DNA of 64,000 nucleotides, taken from assembly GCF_021864535.1 (NCBI RefSeq), contig NZ_JAKJIC010000001.1, positions 310,001 to 374,000 on the forward strand, in the 5' to 3' direction. Positions within the stretch are counted from its first letter, which is position 1. Every line of letters begins with the position of its first letter. Below are positions 37,842 to 49,097 of this stretch, piece after piece. The notes beneath the pieces are model-generated. The model saw nothing but the letters and a program-made list of their open reading frames with translations, was not told the origin of the DNA and did not search any database. The position numbers and the translations under genes are program-made. This DNA is from Oryzibacter oryziterrae (GTDB taxonomy: Bacteria; Pseudomonadota; Alphaproteobacteria; Rhizobiales; Pleomorphomonadaceae).

Positions 37842-39059
37842 ATGCGTGCGTCGAAGGCCGAAAAGCAAGCAACAAGCCAGGACCAGGAAGTCGAGCGCCT
37901 CATTTCGGTCTTTGAGTCCGAGCAGGGCGAAATTCGCGCGGCCCGCGGCCCCTTCGGCGCGAGCGTGGCCATAGTGCTGTTGTTTTCGCTGATGGTTGCG
38001 TTGTTCGTGCTGACGACGCTCGTTCAGATCGATCGCGTCGTCGGTCCGGTGAGCGGACAGATCGTTTCTCCCAAGCCGGCTGTCACGCTCGTCGCCGTCG
38101 AAACCGGACCGCTCGGTACCCTCAATGTGTCGGAGGGACAGCACGTGCAGCGAGGGCAGGTCCTGGCGACGCTCGATACCACGTTCATTGATGCGGACCG
38201 GACTGCGCTGGAAATTCGGATCGCGGGTCTGCGGGCGCAACTTGCGCGCATCGAAGCCGAATTGAACGACGGTCAGCTTTCGACCGCCTCTGCCAGCAGC
38301 GATCCGCAACAGGCCAAGGCTCTGGCCCTGCAGAGTGAACTGCTCGGCAGCCGCCGCGCTGAAAGCGCTATCGTCAAGAAGACCTTCGACACTCAGCGGG
38401 AACTGCTCCAAGGGGCGGTTGAGCAGTTAGCCGGGCAGCCGCGCGACGATGCCGAGCGAAAGCTGACCCTGTTTGTTGGCGAGCACGATCTCGCGCTGGA
38501 GCGACAGCGCGCGGCACTGCGCGAAGAACGGTTGGCGGCACAGCAGTCGCTCGATGATGCGGAGCAACAGGCGGCAAAGGTAATTCGGCATGCCGACTTG
38601 CTGCGTCTTGTCGCGCCCGATGACGGCATGATCACTTTCGTATCCAAGAAGCCGGTTGGCGCACTCATCGCGCAACAGGAAGCCTTAGTCACCCTGCAGC
38701 CGGACGTCGCCGAACCGGAAGTGGACGTTTCCATATTGCCGCGCGACATCGGCTATGTACAAGTTGGAGACAAGGTCCGCATCAAGCTTGATGCCTTCGA
38801 ATATGCCGAGCACGGGGCCCTCGTCGGACGAGTCCGGTCGATCAGCGGAGTTCCGACGGAAGCACCCGGCGCACCAGCAGTCTACAAGGTGCGCATAGAG
38901 TTGGCGCAGACCGATCTTTACGACATGCCGGCCGGCTTCGAATTCAAACCGGGCATGACGTTGACGGCGGACATCAATGTCGGCACGCGCTCGCTGCTGC
39001 GTTACATGCTCAAGGGCTTTGTTCGGACCGGATCGGAAGCCTTCCGGGAGGCCGACTGA
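37842..39059 (+). CDS. HlyD-family membrane fusion protein of the type I exporter
   Basis: A 405-residue periplasmic adaptor. A short cytoplasmic N-terminus is followed by one membrane helix (VAIVLLFSLMVALFVLTTLV, about 44-63). Next come a lipoyl half (GPLGTLNVSEGQHVQRGQVL), a helical hairpin with coiled-coil character (about 125-265) and the beta-barrel domain (GYVQVGDKVRIKLDAF). ATG 37842 lies 5 bp after the exporter stop, and its own stop overlaps the next start, so the three genes form one unit. Confidence 0.92.
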   Translation: MRASKAEKQATSQDQEVERLISVFESEQGEIRAARGPFGASVAIVLLFSLMVALFVLTTLVQIDRVVGPVSGQIVSPKPAVTLVAVETGPLGTLNVSEGQHVQRGQVLATLDTTFIDADRTALEIRIAGLRAQLARIEAELNDGQLSTASASSDPQQAKALALQSELLGSRRAESAIVKKTFDTQRELLQGAVEQLAGQPRDDAERKLTLFVGEHDLALERQRAALREERLAAQQSLDDAEQQAAKVIRHADLLRLVAPDDGMITFVSKKPVGALIAQQEALVTLQPDVAEPEVDVSILPRDIGYVQVGDKVRIKLDAFEYAEHGALVGRVRSISGVPTEAPGAPAVYKVRIELAQTDLYDMPAGFEFKPGMTLTADINVGTRSLLRYMLKGFVRTGSEAFREAD

Positions 39060-40867
39060 TGGAGGGCGGTCCCGCCACGACGTGGTTGAGCGCAACGGCT
39101 CATGCGGTCCTGTCCGGGCTGGGCGCTGCTCTGCGGCCGCGCGCGGAGAGGTTGTTTGCACGGGGCGAGGCACTGGCCGCCAAGGGTGACTTTACCGGTG
39201 CGCGTCGACTTTTCGAGGCCGCTGCCGGCAGCAATCATGCCCGGGCAATGGCGAGGATCGGAGCCCTTTATGCCGCGGGCTCCGGCGTGCTCGTCTCTCT
39301 GGGCGATGCGGCTCGCTGGTACGCCCGTGCGGCGGAACTCGGCGATACCGAGGCGCAATTCGAACTCAGCCTTCTGACGCTTGATGAACGTGGCGGACGT
39401 TACCTGCGGGAGGTTCAGGCCTGGTATCAGGCCGCGGCGGCACAAGATGCGACGTCGGCTGACCTTAATCGCAGCGCCTTGTTTCCGCAGGGGATTGGAC
39501 CCTTGCGCAATCCGGAGCAATCCTTCCGGTGGGCGCATGCCGCCGCAACCGCCGGCCATGTGAAGGCCGCTGCCAATCTCGGTCTCATGCTGCTCGTTGG
39601 TCTCGGATGCCAGAAGGATCTGGCGTCCGCCGAGCAGTGGCTGGTGCAAGCGGACCGCGAGGGCAGCGCGGAGGCGGCCTACGGTCTCGGCCGTCTTGCC
39701 GAAGAGACCGGTGATGATCCTGCCGCCGCTGCCCATTATACGCGTGCGATCGAGCGGCAACACGACACTGCCTGCCTTGCACTCGGACTCCTGTATGTCA
39801 ACGGAAAGGGCGTTGATCGCGACCTCGTCGAGGCGGCCCGCCTTTTGGCCAAGGCGGCCGAGGGGGGCAACCCTTATGCCGACTACCATCTCGGTCTGCT
39901 GTATCTGACGGCTGTAGATGTTGATGAAGAAGCGCGCTTTCGCGCCGAGACCCATTTGCTGAAGGCTGCCCGCAGCGGAATGATCGCGGCCATGATGCGA
40001 CTTTCGCAGGCCTATAGAACGGGTGGCCTTCTCATCTGCTCCCCGTCCGAAGCATTGACCTGGTTGCGCAATGCGGCCGACGTCGATGCCAATGCACAAT
40101 TTCAGCTCGGTCTCGAATATGCCGGTGGCGATTTGGTGACGGCCAACCCGCGCGCCGCCGTTCGCTGGTTCAGGGCCGCGGCGGAAGCGGGGCACACCGC
40201 GGCTCAGGTCAATCTCGCTACATGTCTCATCCGCGGCATCGGCGTTGAGCGCGATGCCGACGAAGCCGTGAACTGGTTCGTCCGTGCAGCCGAGCAAGGC
40301 GACACGCGGGCGCAGGTTCGTCTGGCGCAATTGCTGCTTGCCGGGCGCGACACGCCGCGCCGGCCGAGCCTTGCTGCGCGATGGCTGGAAAAGGCGGCGG
40401 CCGACGGGGATATGGAAGCCAAGGTCATGCTCGGCGTTATCCTGGCAACCGGCGTGGGTATTCCCGCGGCGCCCAAACGCGCGCACGCCCTCTTGCACGC
40501 GGCCGCTCTTGCCGGCAGCCGGGATGCCAAGTTTCATCTCGGACAGCTCTATTGTCAGGGGATCGGCGTGGGACGAAATCCCGTGCGTGGCCTGAAGTGG
40601 TATCGAGCTGCCGCGGAGGCGGAGCATGCCGCTGCAGCCTGCAACGTCGGTGTCATGCTTGCAAGAGGAGAGGGCGTCGATGTCGATCTGGATCAGGCGC
40701 GCGCGTGGTTCGAGCGCGCTGTTGACCTCGGTTTCACCAAGGCGGCCGAAGGGCTTGAGATCCTGCGTCGGTGGACCGCGGGAGAGGGGGGCGACGACAT
40801 GTTCGAAATGTTCGTAGAAGAGGGCGAGGCGATGATGGAAGCAGGCAGCGCGTCGACCCGACACTGA
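39059..40867 (+). CDS. Sel1-repeat protein
   Basis: A 602-residue alpha-solenoid made almost wholly of Sel1-like repeats (pattern A-x-x-x-L-G-x-x-Y-x-x-G-x-G-V-x-x-D-x-x-x-A-x-x-W, about 36 residues each), for example AQFQLGLEYAGGD, AQVNLATCLIRGIGVERDAD and AKFHLGQLYCQGIGVGRNP. No signal peptide is evident. Sel1 proteins act as adaptors in assembly complexes and polysaccharide regulation. Direct ATGA overlap with the HlyD gene suggests a role linked to the exporter or to glycan assembly. Confidence 0.9.
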   Translation: MEGGPATTWLSATAHAVLSGLGAALRPRAERLFARGEALAAKGDFTGARRLFEAAAGSNHARAMARIGALYAAGSGVLVSLGDAARWYARAAELGDTEAQFELSLLTLDERGGRYLREVQAWYQAAAAQDATSADLNRSALFPQGIGPLRNPEQSFRWAHAAATAGHVKAAANLGLMLLVGLGCQKDLASAEQWLVQADREGSAEAAYGLGRLAEETGDDPAAAAHYTRAIERQHDTACLALGLLYVNGKGVDRDLVEAARLLAKAAEGGNPYADYHLGLLYLTAVDVDEEARFRAETHLLKAARSGMIAAMMRLSQAYRTGGLLICSPSEALTWLRNAADVDANAQFQLGLEYAGGDLVTANPRAAVRWFRAAAEAGHTAAQVNLATCLIRGIGVERDADEAVNWFVRAAEQGDTRAQVRLAQLLLAGRDTPRRPSLAARWLEKAAADGDMEAKVMLGVILATGVGIPAAPKRAHALLHAAALAGSRDAKFHLGQLYCQGIGVGRNPVRGLKWYRAAAEAEHAAAACNVGVMLARGEGVDVDLDQARAWFERAVDLGFTKAAEGLEILRRWTAGEGGDDMFEMFVEEGEAMMEAGSASTRH

Positions 40868-40878
40868 TCGAAATTTTG

Positions 40879-42180
40879 ATGAGCCGGGATTTTCAAAAGG
40901 GTGGGGGCGAGATCGTGGTGGAAAAAATACTTGTTGTCGCACATGGGCACCCGGACCTGTCGGCGGGCGGTGCCGAGCATTGCGCCTATTCCCTGTTCAC
41001 CGAACTCAAGAAGAGTCCGTCCATCAAGGCTTCGTTTCTGGCCTGGACGGGCAAGCCGGCCTATGAGCGTGGCGGCACGCCGTTTTCCTCGTTTCAGGGG
41101 CGCGAGGATGAGACCATCCTGTTCACCCATGACTTCGATCACTTCCTGTTTTCTCAGAAGAGCGACATTTTCGATGAATTCGCCGACTATCTTCGGCACT
41201 TGGCACCTGATGTCATTCATCTCCATCACTACACAAAGATTGGCCTGGAGTTCATTGCCTTGGCGCGCCGGTTGTTGCCGTCCGTGCGGATCGTGCTGAC
41301 GCTCCACGAGTACCTGGCCATCTGCCACAACTATGGTCAGATGGTGAAATCGGATGGCCGGACCTTGTGCTACGCCTCAAGCCCGCAAGACTGTACAGGC
41401 TGCTATCCCGACATTCCGCCGACTGAATTCCTGCTGCGCAACAAGTTCATCCAGTCGCATTTCGAGATGGTCGACCTGTTCATCTCGCCGAGCGAGTTTC
41501 TCCGCAGGCGCTATGTGGACTGGGGGCTTCCGGCCGACAAGATCCTTGCTCTCGACAATGCGACCCGCTCGTTCCGTCCCCTGCCGCCGCGTCCGCTTGG
41601 TCCCAGCGAAGGCCGGGCACAATTTGCGTTTTTCGGACAGATCAACCCTTACAAGGGATTGCTTGAGCTGTTGAAGGCGTTTGAGCTGATGTCGCAATCC
41701 GCTGAAGCTGGGCGACTGAACCTGCGTCTTGTCGTCCATGGCGCCAATCTGGAATACAACAAGAACGAATATGTCGAGGCGGTGACCAAGGCGCTGATCC
41801 GCAATGCCGGTCGGGTGCATTTTGCCGGACCCTACCGGTTCGAGGATCTTCCCCGCCTGATGTCCGCCGCCGACTGGGTCGTGGTGCCCTCGGTCTGGTG
41901 GGAAAACTCGCCTCTTGTCATCGAGGAGGCGCTCGCTCACAAGCGGCCGGTGCTCTGCAGCAACATTGGCGGCATGGCGGAGAAGGTGGTGCCCGGTCGC
42001 GATGGCTATCATTTTCAGGCGGGCAATCCGTTCGACATGGCCGGAACCATGCTTCAGCTTGCTTCAAATCCAGAAGTCTGGGACCGGCTGTATCGATCAA
42101 TGCGCAAGCCGATGTCGGTTGCAGAGTGGACCGAACGCCATCTCGCAATTTATGCCAGCTTGCAAAGAACAGCTGCATGA
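40879..42180 (+). CDS. Family 4 glycosyltransferase
   Basis: A GT-B retaining transferase of about 433 residues. Motifs are GHPDLSAGGAEHCAYSLF (acceptor domain start), LTLHEYLAICHNYG, FFGQINPYKGLLELLKAF and VPSVWWENSPLVIEEALAH (donor-binding Glu). A Cys-rich stretch (about 165-185) with LCYASSPQDCTGCYP is seen in some GT4 members and may bind zinc. ATG 40879 is given, but GTG 40915 or 40918 after the GGGGGCGAG sequence would start at the first beta strand and is also credible. It follows the Sel1 gene by 11 bp. Confidence 0.88.
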   Translation: MSRDFQKGGGEIVVEKILVVAHGHPDLSAGGAEHCAYSLFTELKKSPSIKASFLAWTGKPAYERGGTPFSSFQGREDETILFTHDFDHFLFSQKSDIFDEFADYLRHLAPDVIHLHHYTKIGLEFIALARRLLPSVRIVLTLHEYLAICHNYGQMVKSDGRTLCYASSPQDCTGCYPDIPPTEFLLRNKFIQSHFEMVDLFISPSEFLRRRYVDWGLPADKILALDNATRSFRPLPPRPLGPSEGRAQFAFFGQINPYKGLLELLKAFELMSQSAEAGRLNLRLVVHGANLEYNKNEYVEAVTKALIRNAGRVHFAGPYRFEDLPRLMSAADWVVVPSVWWENSPLVIEEALAHKRPVLCSNIGGMAEKVVPGRDGYHFQAGNPFDMAGTMLQLASNPEVWDRLYRSMRKPMSVAEWTERHLAIYASLQRTAA

Positions 42181-42295
42181 TGTGGAAGGTGGCGCTGGCA
42201 CCGGACGATTTGCTCTTGGGCTGGGGTCGAGCGGGTGCAACTTTCGCTCGTGCCGCTGATAGTACTTCGCAAGTCCGGATGAAATGGAGGGGGCT

Positions 42296-43561
42296 GTGAA
42301 AGTTCTGTTCCTTCACAGAAGCTTTCCGGGACAATTCGTCCATTTTGCACGTGACCTTGCAGCACGCGGCCATCAGGTTGTCGCACTCGCTCATACCCAT
42401 TTGGAGGCGGTCGAGGGGGTGCGCCAGCACCGCTATATGCCGCCGACCGTCCAGCACAGTTCACTGCCACATACTCGCTACTACGAGGAAGCCATTGCCT
42501 TCGGGCTTGCGGTGGTCGGCGCCTGTCGCGCGCTCGATCGCGAGGGGTTTCGTCCCGATATCGTCATCGGCCACACTGGTTGGGGTGAAACCACATTTTT
42601 GAAGGACGTCTGGCCAGATGCGCCGGTCCTTGGATATTTCGAATTCTTTCACCGGGCGCTGGGCGCGGATGTTGGCTTTGATCCGGAGTTTCCGGAGCCG
42701 TCCGATATCGCGTTCCGCTTGCGCGCTCGCGTGGCTTCGGAGCTTGTGAATCTCGACGCCGCTGATTGGGGCTTCATCGCCTCCCGTTGGCAGCGCAGCC
42801 TGTACCCACCGGTTTACCAGGGCAAACTTTCCGTATTGCATGAGGGGGTAGATACCGCCGTAGTCCGCCCCAACCGGCAGGCTCGGATCAATCTCGGTAA
42901 CGGGCAACAGCTTGGTTTCGATGATGAGGTCGTAACCTATTGCGCGCGCGATCTTGAGCCCTACCGCGGGTTTCACATCTTCGTGCGAGCGCTGCCGCGC
43001 CTACTCGCTACGCGACACTCAGCCCAAGTCCTGATCGTTGGAGGCTTCGGTGCAAGTTACGGTCCGATGCCGCCGTCGGGGAACAGCTGGAAAGACGAGC
43101 TTCAGGCTGAACTCGGCGATCGCGTCGACTGGAGCCGGGTGCACTTCCTCGGCAAGCTTCCCTACGCCCAGCATCTCCGCGTTCTGCAGATTTCGTCTGT
43201 CCATTGCTACTTGAGCTATCCCTTCATAGCGTCATGGTCGTTGTTCGAAGCGTTGGCAACGGGTTGCGTCGTCGTCGGATCGAAAACGCCTCCGGTGGAG
43301 GAAGTGATCAACGCGGGCCACAACGGCTATCTTGTCGATTTCTTCGACATCCAGACTCTTGCCGATACTGTTGCCGATCTGCTGGCCAGGCCGCACGAAG
43401 AGCTTGATTACGTTCGAACTCATGCTCGCGAGACCATAGTCAATAAGTACGAACTGCATCGTCACAGTTTGCCGAAATTTCGGGATCTTATCGGTATGGT
43501 TGCGTGCAAAAATACCCATGGTACCGGCAAATTTCCCGATCAGACATGTCGTAGTTCGTGA
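42296..43561 (+). CDS. Family 4 glycosyltransferase (FPGQF type)
   Basis: A 421-residue GT-B transferase. The N-terminus VLFLHRSFPGQFVHFARDLA is the hallmark of a GT4 subgroup; later motifs are LGYFEFFHRALGADVGFDPE, RDLEPYRGFHIFVRALP and YLSYPFIASWSLFEALATGC with the donor-site region. GTG 42296 is chosen because GGAGGGGG at 42287-42293 precedes it; ATG 42284 would place the start inside the ribosome-binding site. It is convergent with glf, with a 114-bp gap and no obvious terminator. Confidence 0.9.
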   Translation: MKVLFLHRSFPGQFVHFARDLAARGHQVVALAHTHLEAVEGVRQHRYMPPTVQHSSLPHTRYYEEAIAFGLAVVGACRALDREGFRPDIVIGHTGWGETTFLKDVWPDAPVLGYFEFFHRALGADVGFDPEFPEPSDIAFRLRARVASELVNLDAADWGFIASRWQRSLYPPVYQGKLSVLHEGVDTAVVRPNRQARINLGNGQQLGFDDEVVTYCARDLEPYRGFHIFVRALPRLLATRHSAQVLIVGGFGASYGPMPPSGNSWKDELQAELGDRVDWSRVHFLGKLPYAQHLRVLQISSVHCYLSYPFIASWSLFEALATGCVVVGSKTPPVEEVINAGHNGYLVDFFDIQTLADTVADLLARPHEELDYVRTHARETIVNKYELHRHSLPKFRDLIGMVACKNTHGTGKFPDQTCRSS

Positions 43562-43675
43562 TGAGGGCTTCCCGATTTGGGTCCGCACCAGCACGAGAAT
43601 TTTCTTGGGTAAGAGTAGCCTTTCAGGAGCAAAATTGGCGTTTTGGCGCCGATCTCGCTGAATTGCTTGGGATGA

Positions 43676-45241
<1,566 letters not shown>

Positions 45242-46039
45242 ATGACGGACCGGTTCTATTGGAATGAGCTGACCAGCCCCGAGTTCGCCGCGCTTGATCC
45301 GGAAACGACCATTGCCATTTTGCCGCTCGCTTCGACCGAGCAGCACGGTCCGCATCTGCCTGTCGCTACCGATGTGGCGATCGCAAATGGCCTCCTCGGC
45401 GAGGTCCGCAAGATCCTTCCCGATCACTTCAAGGTGCTGGTGTTGCCGACGCAGGAAATCGGCAAGGCAAATGAGCACGTGTTCGGCCCGGGCACGCTGT
45501 CCCTGCCGGCCGAGCTTCTGATTCAGATGTGGACGACGATCGGGCAGAAGGTGTCGGAAGCTGGACTGCGCAAGATGATCATCGTCAATTCGCACGGCGG
45601 CAATCTCGACCTGATGAGCATCGTCGCCCGCGAAATGCGAGTGCGCTTTCAGATGGCTGTGGTGTCCACTCAGTGGAGCCGCTTCGGCAGTCCGGACGGT
45701 TTGTTCAGCGCGCACGAGATGGCCTATGGCATCCATGGCGGCGACGTCGAGACATCGATGATGCTGTACCTGCGGCCCGATCTCGTCCGCATGGACAAGG
45801 CGGAGAACTTCGTGTCCAAGGCAGAGTGGATGCGCGCCAATACCAAGTATCTGCAGCCGCTGCCGCCGCACTCGCTCGCCTGGATCGCGCACGATCTCAA
45901 TCCGGCCGGCGTGGTGGGGGATGCCAGCAATGCCAACGCCGAGAAGGGCCGGCTCTATTGCGAGCATGTGGCACGCGGCTTCATCGACCTGATTGCAGAC
46001 CTGACCGGCTATCCGCTGTCCAATCTCTACAAGGGCTGA
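45242..46039 (+). CDS. Creatininase-family amidohydrolase
   Basis: A 265-residue cytoplasmic enzyme of the creatininase fold, which hydrolyses cyclic amides using two metals. Metal ligands are visible: Glu, His and Asp in STEQHGPHLPVATD, the HGGN motif (IVNSHGGNLD) and HGGDVETSMM with Glu. ATG 45242 has GAGG at 45232-45235. It stands next to a LysR regulator and the NMT1-type transporter, which suggests ring opening of an imported N-heterocycle. The substrate is not predictable; family members act on creatinine, formamidopyrimidines and mycofactocin precursors. Confidence 0.88.
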   Translation: MTDRFYWNELTSPEFAALDPETTIAILPLASTEQHGPHLPVATDVAIANGLLGEVRKILPDHFKVLVLPTQEIGKANEHVFGPGTLSLPAELLIQMWTTIGQKVSEAGLRKMIIVNSHGGNLDLMSIVAREMRVRFQMAVVSTQWSRFGSPDGLFSAHEMAYGIHGGDVETSMMLYLRPDLVRMDKAENFVSKAEWMRANTKYLQPLPPHSLAWIAHDLNPAGVVGDASNANAEKGRLYCEHVARGFIDLIADLTGYPLSNLYKG

Positions 46040-46064
46040 GACCGTAGAGGCCGGAACGGCTTTC

Positions 46065-46991
46065 TCAGGCCAGCTTGGGCTCGGTCACTTCCCGTATCAT
46101 TTCAATGAGTTCGCCTAGCAGGAACTCGATGAAGACGGATGTCGCCGGATCAAGCGAAGCGCGGGCGCGGGCGAAGAGCTTCATCGGTTGCGGTCGCACA
46201 TGCGCATCCGTCAGCGGCCGATAGACGAGTTCGCCGCGCCGGCATTCCATCAGTACGTCCAGGGGATTGAGAAAGCTGACGCCGGCACCCTTGCGGATCA
46301 GCGCCTTGATCATTTCCGACGAGTTTGTCTCGAGAATGGGTTCGACCGAGATCGGCAGCGGCGCGACCGCGAGGTTGATGGTGTCGCGCAGCGACGTGCC
46401 GGGGAGGGCGAGCAGCAGCGGCTCCTGCATCATGTCCACGATGCTGATGCGTTCCCGTTCCGCCAGCGGGTGACCGACCGGAAGTACCGCTCCGAGCGGC
46501 ACGTCAAAATTTGCGACGGAGCGGATGCCGGGCAGGGCGGGGATGTTGAAGCCAAGCCCCAGATCCACTTCGCCTGCGATGACTGGCATGGACGTCGTGA
46601 CGCCGCCGTCGCTGCGGACCAGGACGCGGATACGCGGGTGTTCTTCGAGAAAGCGGGCCATCAGTGACGGTAGCGGACCGGCGGCAAGGCCGATTGTGGT
46701 GACCAGAGACACCTTGCCGGCCTGCGGCGTCTTCAGGTTCTTGATGCGGCCTTGCAGCTTCTCGTAGTTCTTCAGCACGTCCCGGATATGCTCGACGCAA
46801 AGCTCGCCGACCGATGTGAGCCGCAGCCCACGGGGCAGCCGCTCGAAGATCGGAGCGCCAAGCTCCTCCTCAAGGGCGAGGATCTGTCTGTTCACCGCCG
46901 ATGACGCCACGTTCATCCGCTCGGCCGCCTTGCGGATCGAGCCGCATTTGGCGATTTCGTTGATGTAAAGGAGCTTGCGTGAGTGCAGCAT
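46065..46991 (-). CDS. LysR-family transcriptional regulator
   Basis: A 308-residue regulator with an N-terminal winged helix (SRKLLYINEIAKCGSIRKAAERM, SSAVNRQILALEEELG, LFERLPRG-like turn) and a periplasmic-binding-like effector domain. Adjacent ATG codons at 46994 and 46991 are possible; the second has better spacing from GGAG. It is divergent from the ABC transporter gene and convergent with the creatininase gene, and probably controls both. The effector is unknown. Confidence 0.92.
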   Translation of the reverse strand: MLHSRKLLYINEIAKCGSIRKAAERMNVASSAVNRQILALEEELGAPIFERLPRGLRLTSVGELCVEHIRDVLKNYEKLQGRIKNLKTPQAGKVSLVTTIGLAAGPLPSLMARFLEEHPRIRVLVRSDGGVTTSMPVIAGEVDLGLGFNIPALPGIRSVANFDVPLGAVLPVGHPLAERERISIVDMMQEPLLLALPGTSLRDTINLAVAPLPISVEPILETNSSEMIKALIRKGAGVSFLNPLDVLMECRRGELVYRPLTDAHVRPQPMKLFARARASLDPATSVFIEFLLGELIEMIREVTEPKLA

Positions 46992-47171
46992 CATCAACTC
47001 CAGTTCATTTTTTGAGCAGCCTGCCCAAGCGCTCAACAATCGTGATCGAGATGCCGAAAAGGCATCAAAGTGTGCACAATTAGGTGCTTTTCAACGCGCA
47101 TTGCAAGTGGTCCACTGCCTTTATTCGCCTCGTGTCAGAGGCGCTTGGTCGACAGAGGGGAACGACGCGGA

Positions 47172-48176
47172 ATGCGCAACACCATCAAGATCAGCACGAT
47201 TTCCGTCTTTGGCGCTTTGAGCCTCTCGGTGACGGCGCAGGCTGCCGACAAGGTGACCTTCGGCACCAACTGGCTCGCCGAGCCGGAGCATGGCGGCTAC
47301 TATCAGGCTATCGCCGACGGCACCTATGCCAAATACGGCCTGGATGTCACCATCCTGCAGGGCGGACCGAATGCGGCCAACAGCGCGTTGCTGGTGGCTG
47401 GCAAGATCGATTTCTACATGGGCGGCAGCATGGGCGAACTGTCCGCCGTGGAGCAAGGCATTCCCATCATGGATGTGGCGGCCATGTTCCAGAAGGATCC
47501 GCAGATCCTGATGGCGCATCCGGGTGTCGGCATGGATACGTTCGCCGACCTCGCCAAGTCTGACGCCATCTTCCTCGGCAAGGAAGGCTACACCACCTTC
47601 TTCGAGTGGATGAAGGCCAATTTCCAGGGCTTCAAGGATGAGCAGTACAAGCCCTATACCTTCAATCCGGCGCCCTTCATTGCCGATCCGAATTCGGTGC
47701 AGCAGGGCTATTTGACCTCGGAACCCTATGAGGTCGAGAAGCAGGCGGGCTTCAAGCCTGTGGTCTATCTGCTGGCCGATCAGGGCTATGCGCCCTACTC
47801 GACCACGATTGCGGTGCAGACCAGCCTGGTCGAGAGCAATCCGGATCTGGTGCAGCGTTTCGTCGATGCCTCGATCGAGGGGTGGTACAACTATCTCTAC
47901 GGAGACAACAAGGGTGCCAACGATCTGATCAAGAAAGACAATCCGGAAATGACGGATGGTCAGATCGCTTTCTCGATCGCCAAGATGAAGGAGTATGGCA
48001 TCCTGGAATCGGGCGAGGCGCTCGACAAGGGTATCGGCTGCATGACCGACGCCAAGTACAAGAAGTTTTTCGACACGATGGTGTCGATCAAGGTGTTCAA
48101 GCCTGAGACCGACTACACCAAGGCCTTCACGACCAAGTTCGTCTGCAAGGGCGTCGGAATGAACCTCAAGAAGTGA
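47172..48176 (+). CDS. NMT1/THI5-like ABC transporter substrate-binding protein
   Basis: A 334-residue periplasmic binding protein. A Sec signal peptide (about 1-24, ending AQAA) precedes the SsuA/THI5-like domain: FGTNWLAEPEHGGYYQAIADG, LLVAGKIDFYMGGS and LTSEPYEVEKQAGF. Proteins of this type bind pyrimidines, thiamine precursors, sulfonates or other small aromatics. The next genes are its ATPase and permease, then a deaminase-like hydrolase, which favours a pyrimidine-like ligand. A stable hairpin follows its stop codon. Confidence 0.9.
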   Translation: MRNTIKISTISVFGALSLSVTAQAADKVTFGTNWLAEPEHGGYYQAIADGTYAKYGLDVTILQGGPNAANSALLVAGKIDFYMGGSMGELSAVEQGIPIMDVAAMFQKDPQILMAHPGVGMDTFADLAKSDAIFLGKEGYTTFFEWMKANFQGFKDEQYKPYTFNPAPFIADPNSVQQGYLTSEPYEVEKQAGFKPVVYLLADQGYAPYSTTIAVQTSLVESNPDLVQRFVDASIEGWYNYLYGDNKGANDLIKKDNPEMTDGQIAFSIAKMKEYGILESGEALDKGIGCMTDAKYKKFFDTMVSIKVFKPETDYTKAFTTKFVCKGVGMNLKK

Positions 48177-48193
48177 GGTTTCAAGCGAAATGG

Positions 48194-48218
48194 TCCGTCC
48201 CGGAGATTCCGGGACGGA
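48194..48218 (+). other. Hairpin after the substrate-binding gene
   Basis: An 11-bp perfect stem (48194-48204 with 48208-48218) with a 3-nt loop lies just before the ATPase start, without a T tract. Such stems often keep binding-protein mRNA more abundant than the downstream transporter genes. Confidence 0.6.
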
Positions 48219-48224
48219 ACTTGC

Positions 48225-49097
48225 ATGGGCACAAGAGAACGGGGCCGCGCGACGGTCCCCGTAGCCCTGAACACAGAGCTTGAAAAAGAGACGCCCGTGA
48301 TTACCCCGGTCAAGTCGACGCGACCCTTGCTGACCATGCGCTCGGTGTCGAAGAATTTCTCGAATGGAACGCAGGCGCTGTCCGACGTGTCGCTGACCGT
48401 GCACGCGGGCGAGTTTGTCAGTCTGCTCGGGCCATCCGGCTGCGGTAAGTCGACGGCGCTCAGGATCATTGCCGGGCTCGGCGGTGTGTCGTCGGGCGAA
48501 GTCGACTGGCCGAGCTCGCAGATCGGCGCGCGCGGTACGCCTGAGGGCGACATTTCCTTCGTGTTTCAGGAGCCGACCTTGCTGCCCTGGCGCACCGTGG
48601 TCGACAATGTCTATCTGCCGCTTCAGCTGGCGCGCGTCTCCCGCAAGGACGCGATGCCGCGCATCGAGGAAGCGCTCGCCACGGTTGGCCTGACAGATTT
48701 CGGCAAGGCTTATCCGCGGGAACTCTCCGGCGGCATGAAGATGCGCGTTTCGATCGCGCGCGCCATGGTGACCAAGCCCAAGCTGCTGCTGATGGACGAG
48801 CCCTTCGCCGCGCTCGACGAGATCACCCGGCAAAAGCTCAATGAGGATGTGCTCGGCCTGTGGCGCAACACCGGCGTCTCCGTGATCTTCGTCACCCATT
48901 CGGTGTTTGAATCGGCCTATCTGTCGTCGCGCATCGTGGTGATGAAGGCGCGGCCCGGTCGCATCCACGAGGACTTCGCCGTCAACGAGGGCGTCGACCG
49001 TGACGGCGAGTTCCGCACGTCCGAGAATTATCGCCGCACCTGCGAGCGCGTGTCGCACTCGCTTGCCGGCGCCATGCATGACGCGGGAGGCCACTGA
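48225..49097 (+). CDS. ABC transporter ATP-binding protein (SsuB/ThiZ type)
   Basis: A 290-residue ATPase with Walker A LGPSGCGKST, Q-loop FVFQEPTLLPW, signature LSGGMKMR, Walker B LLLMDEPFAALDE and H-loop FVTHSVFES. This is the nitrate/sulfonate/taurine/pyrimidine importer subgroup. ATG 48225 is used; GTG 48297 is a possible later start, since the first about 35 residues are not typical of the family. The stop overlaps the permease start by one base. Confidence 0.92.
   Translation: MGTRERGRATVPVALNTELEKETPVITPVKSTRPLLTMRSVSKNFSNGTQALSDVSLTVHAGEFVSLLGPSGCGKSTALRIIAGLGGVSSGEVDWPSSQIGARGTPEGDISFVFQEPTLLPWRTVVDNVYLPLQLARVSRKDAMPRIEEALATVGLTDFGKAYPRELSGGMKMRVSIARAMVTKPKLLLMDEPFAALDEITRQKLNEDVLGLWRNTGVSVIFVTHSVFESAYLSSRIVVMKARPGRIHEDFAVNEGVDRDGEFRTSENYRRTCERVSHSLAGAMHDAGGH

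Noticed and set aside
39059-40867. Direct DNA repeats in the Sel1 gene as a CRISPR-like or recombination array
   Set aside because: The periodicity is at protein level (Sel1 helices); the DNA units are diverged and no spacer pattern exists.
47121-49094. A 657-codon minus-strand frame opposite the NMT1-type transporter
   Set aside because: Antisense shadow; the plus-strand genes have full motif sets and ribosome-binding sites.
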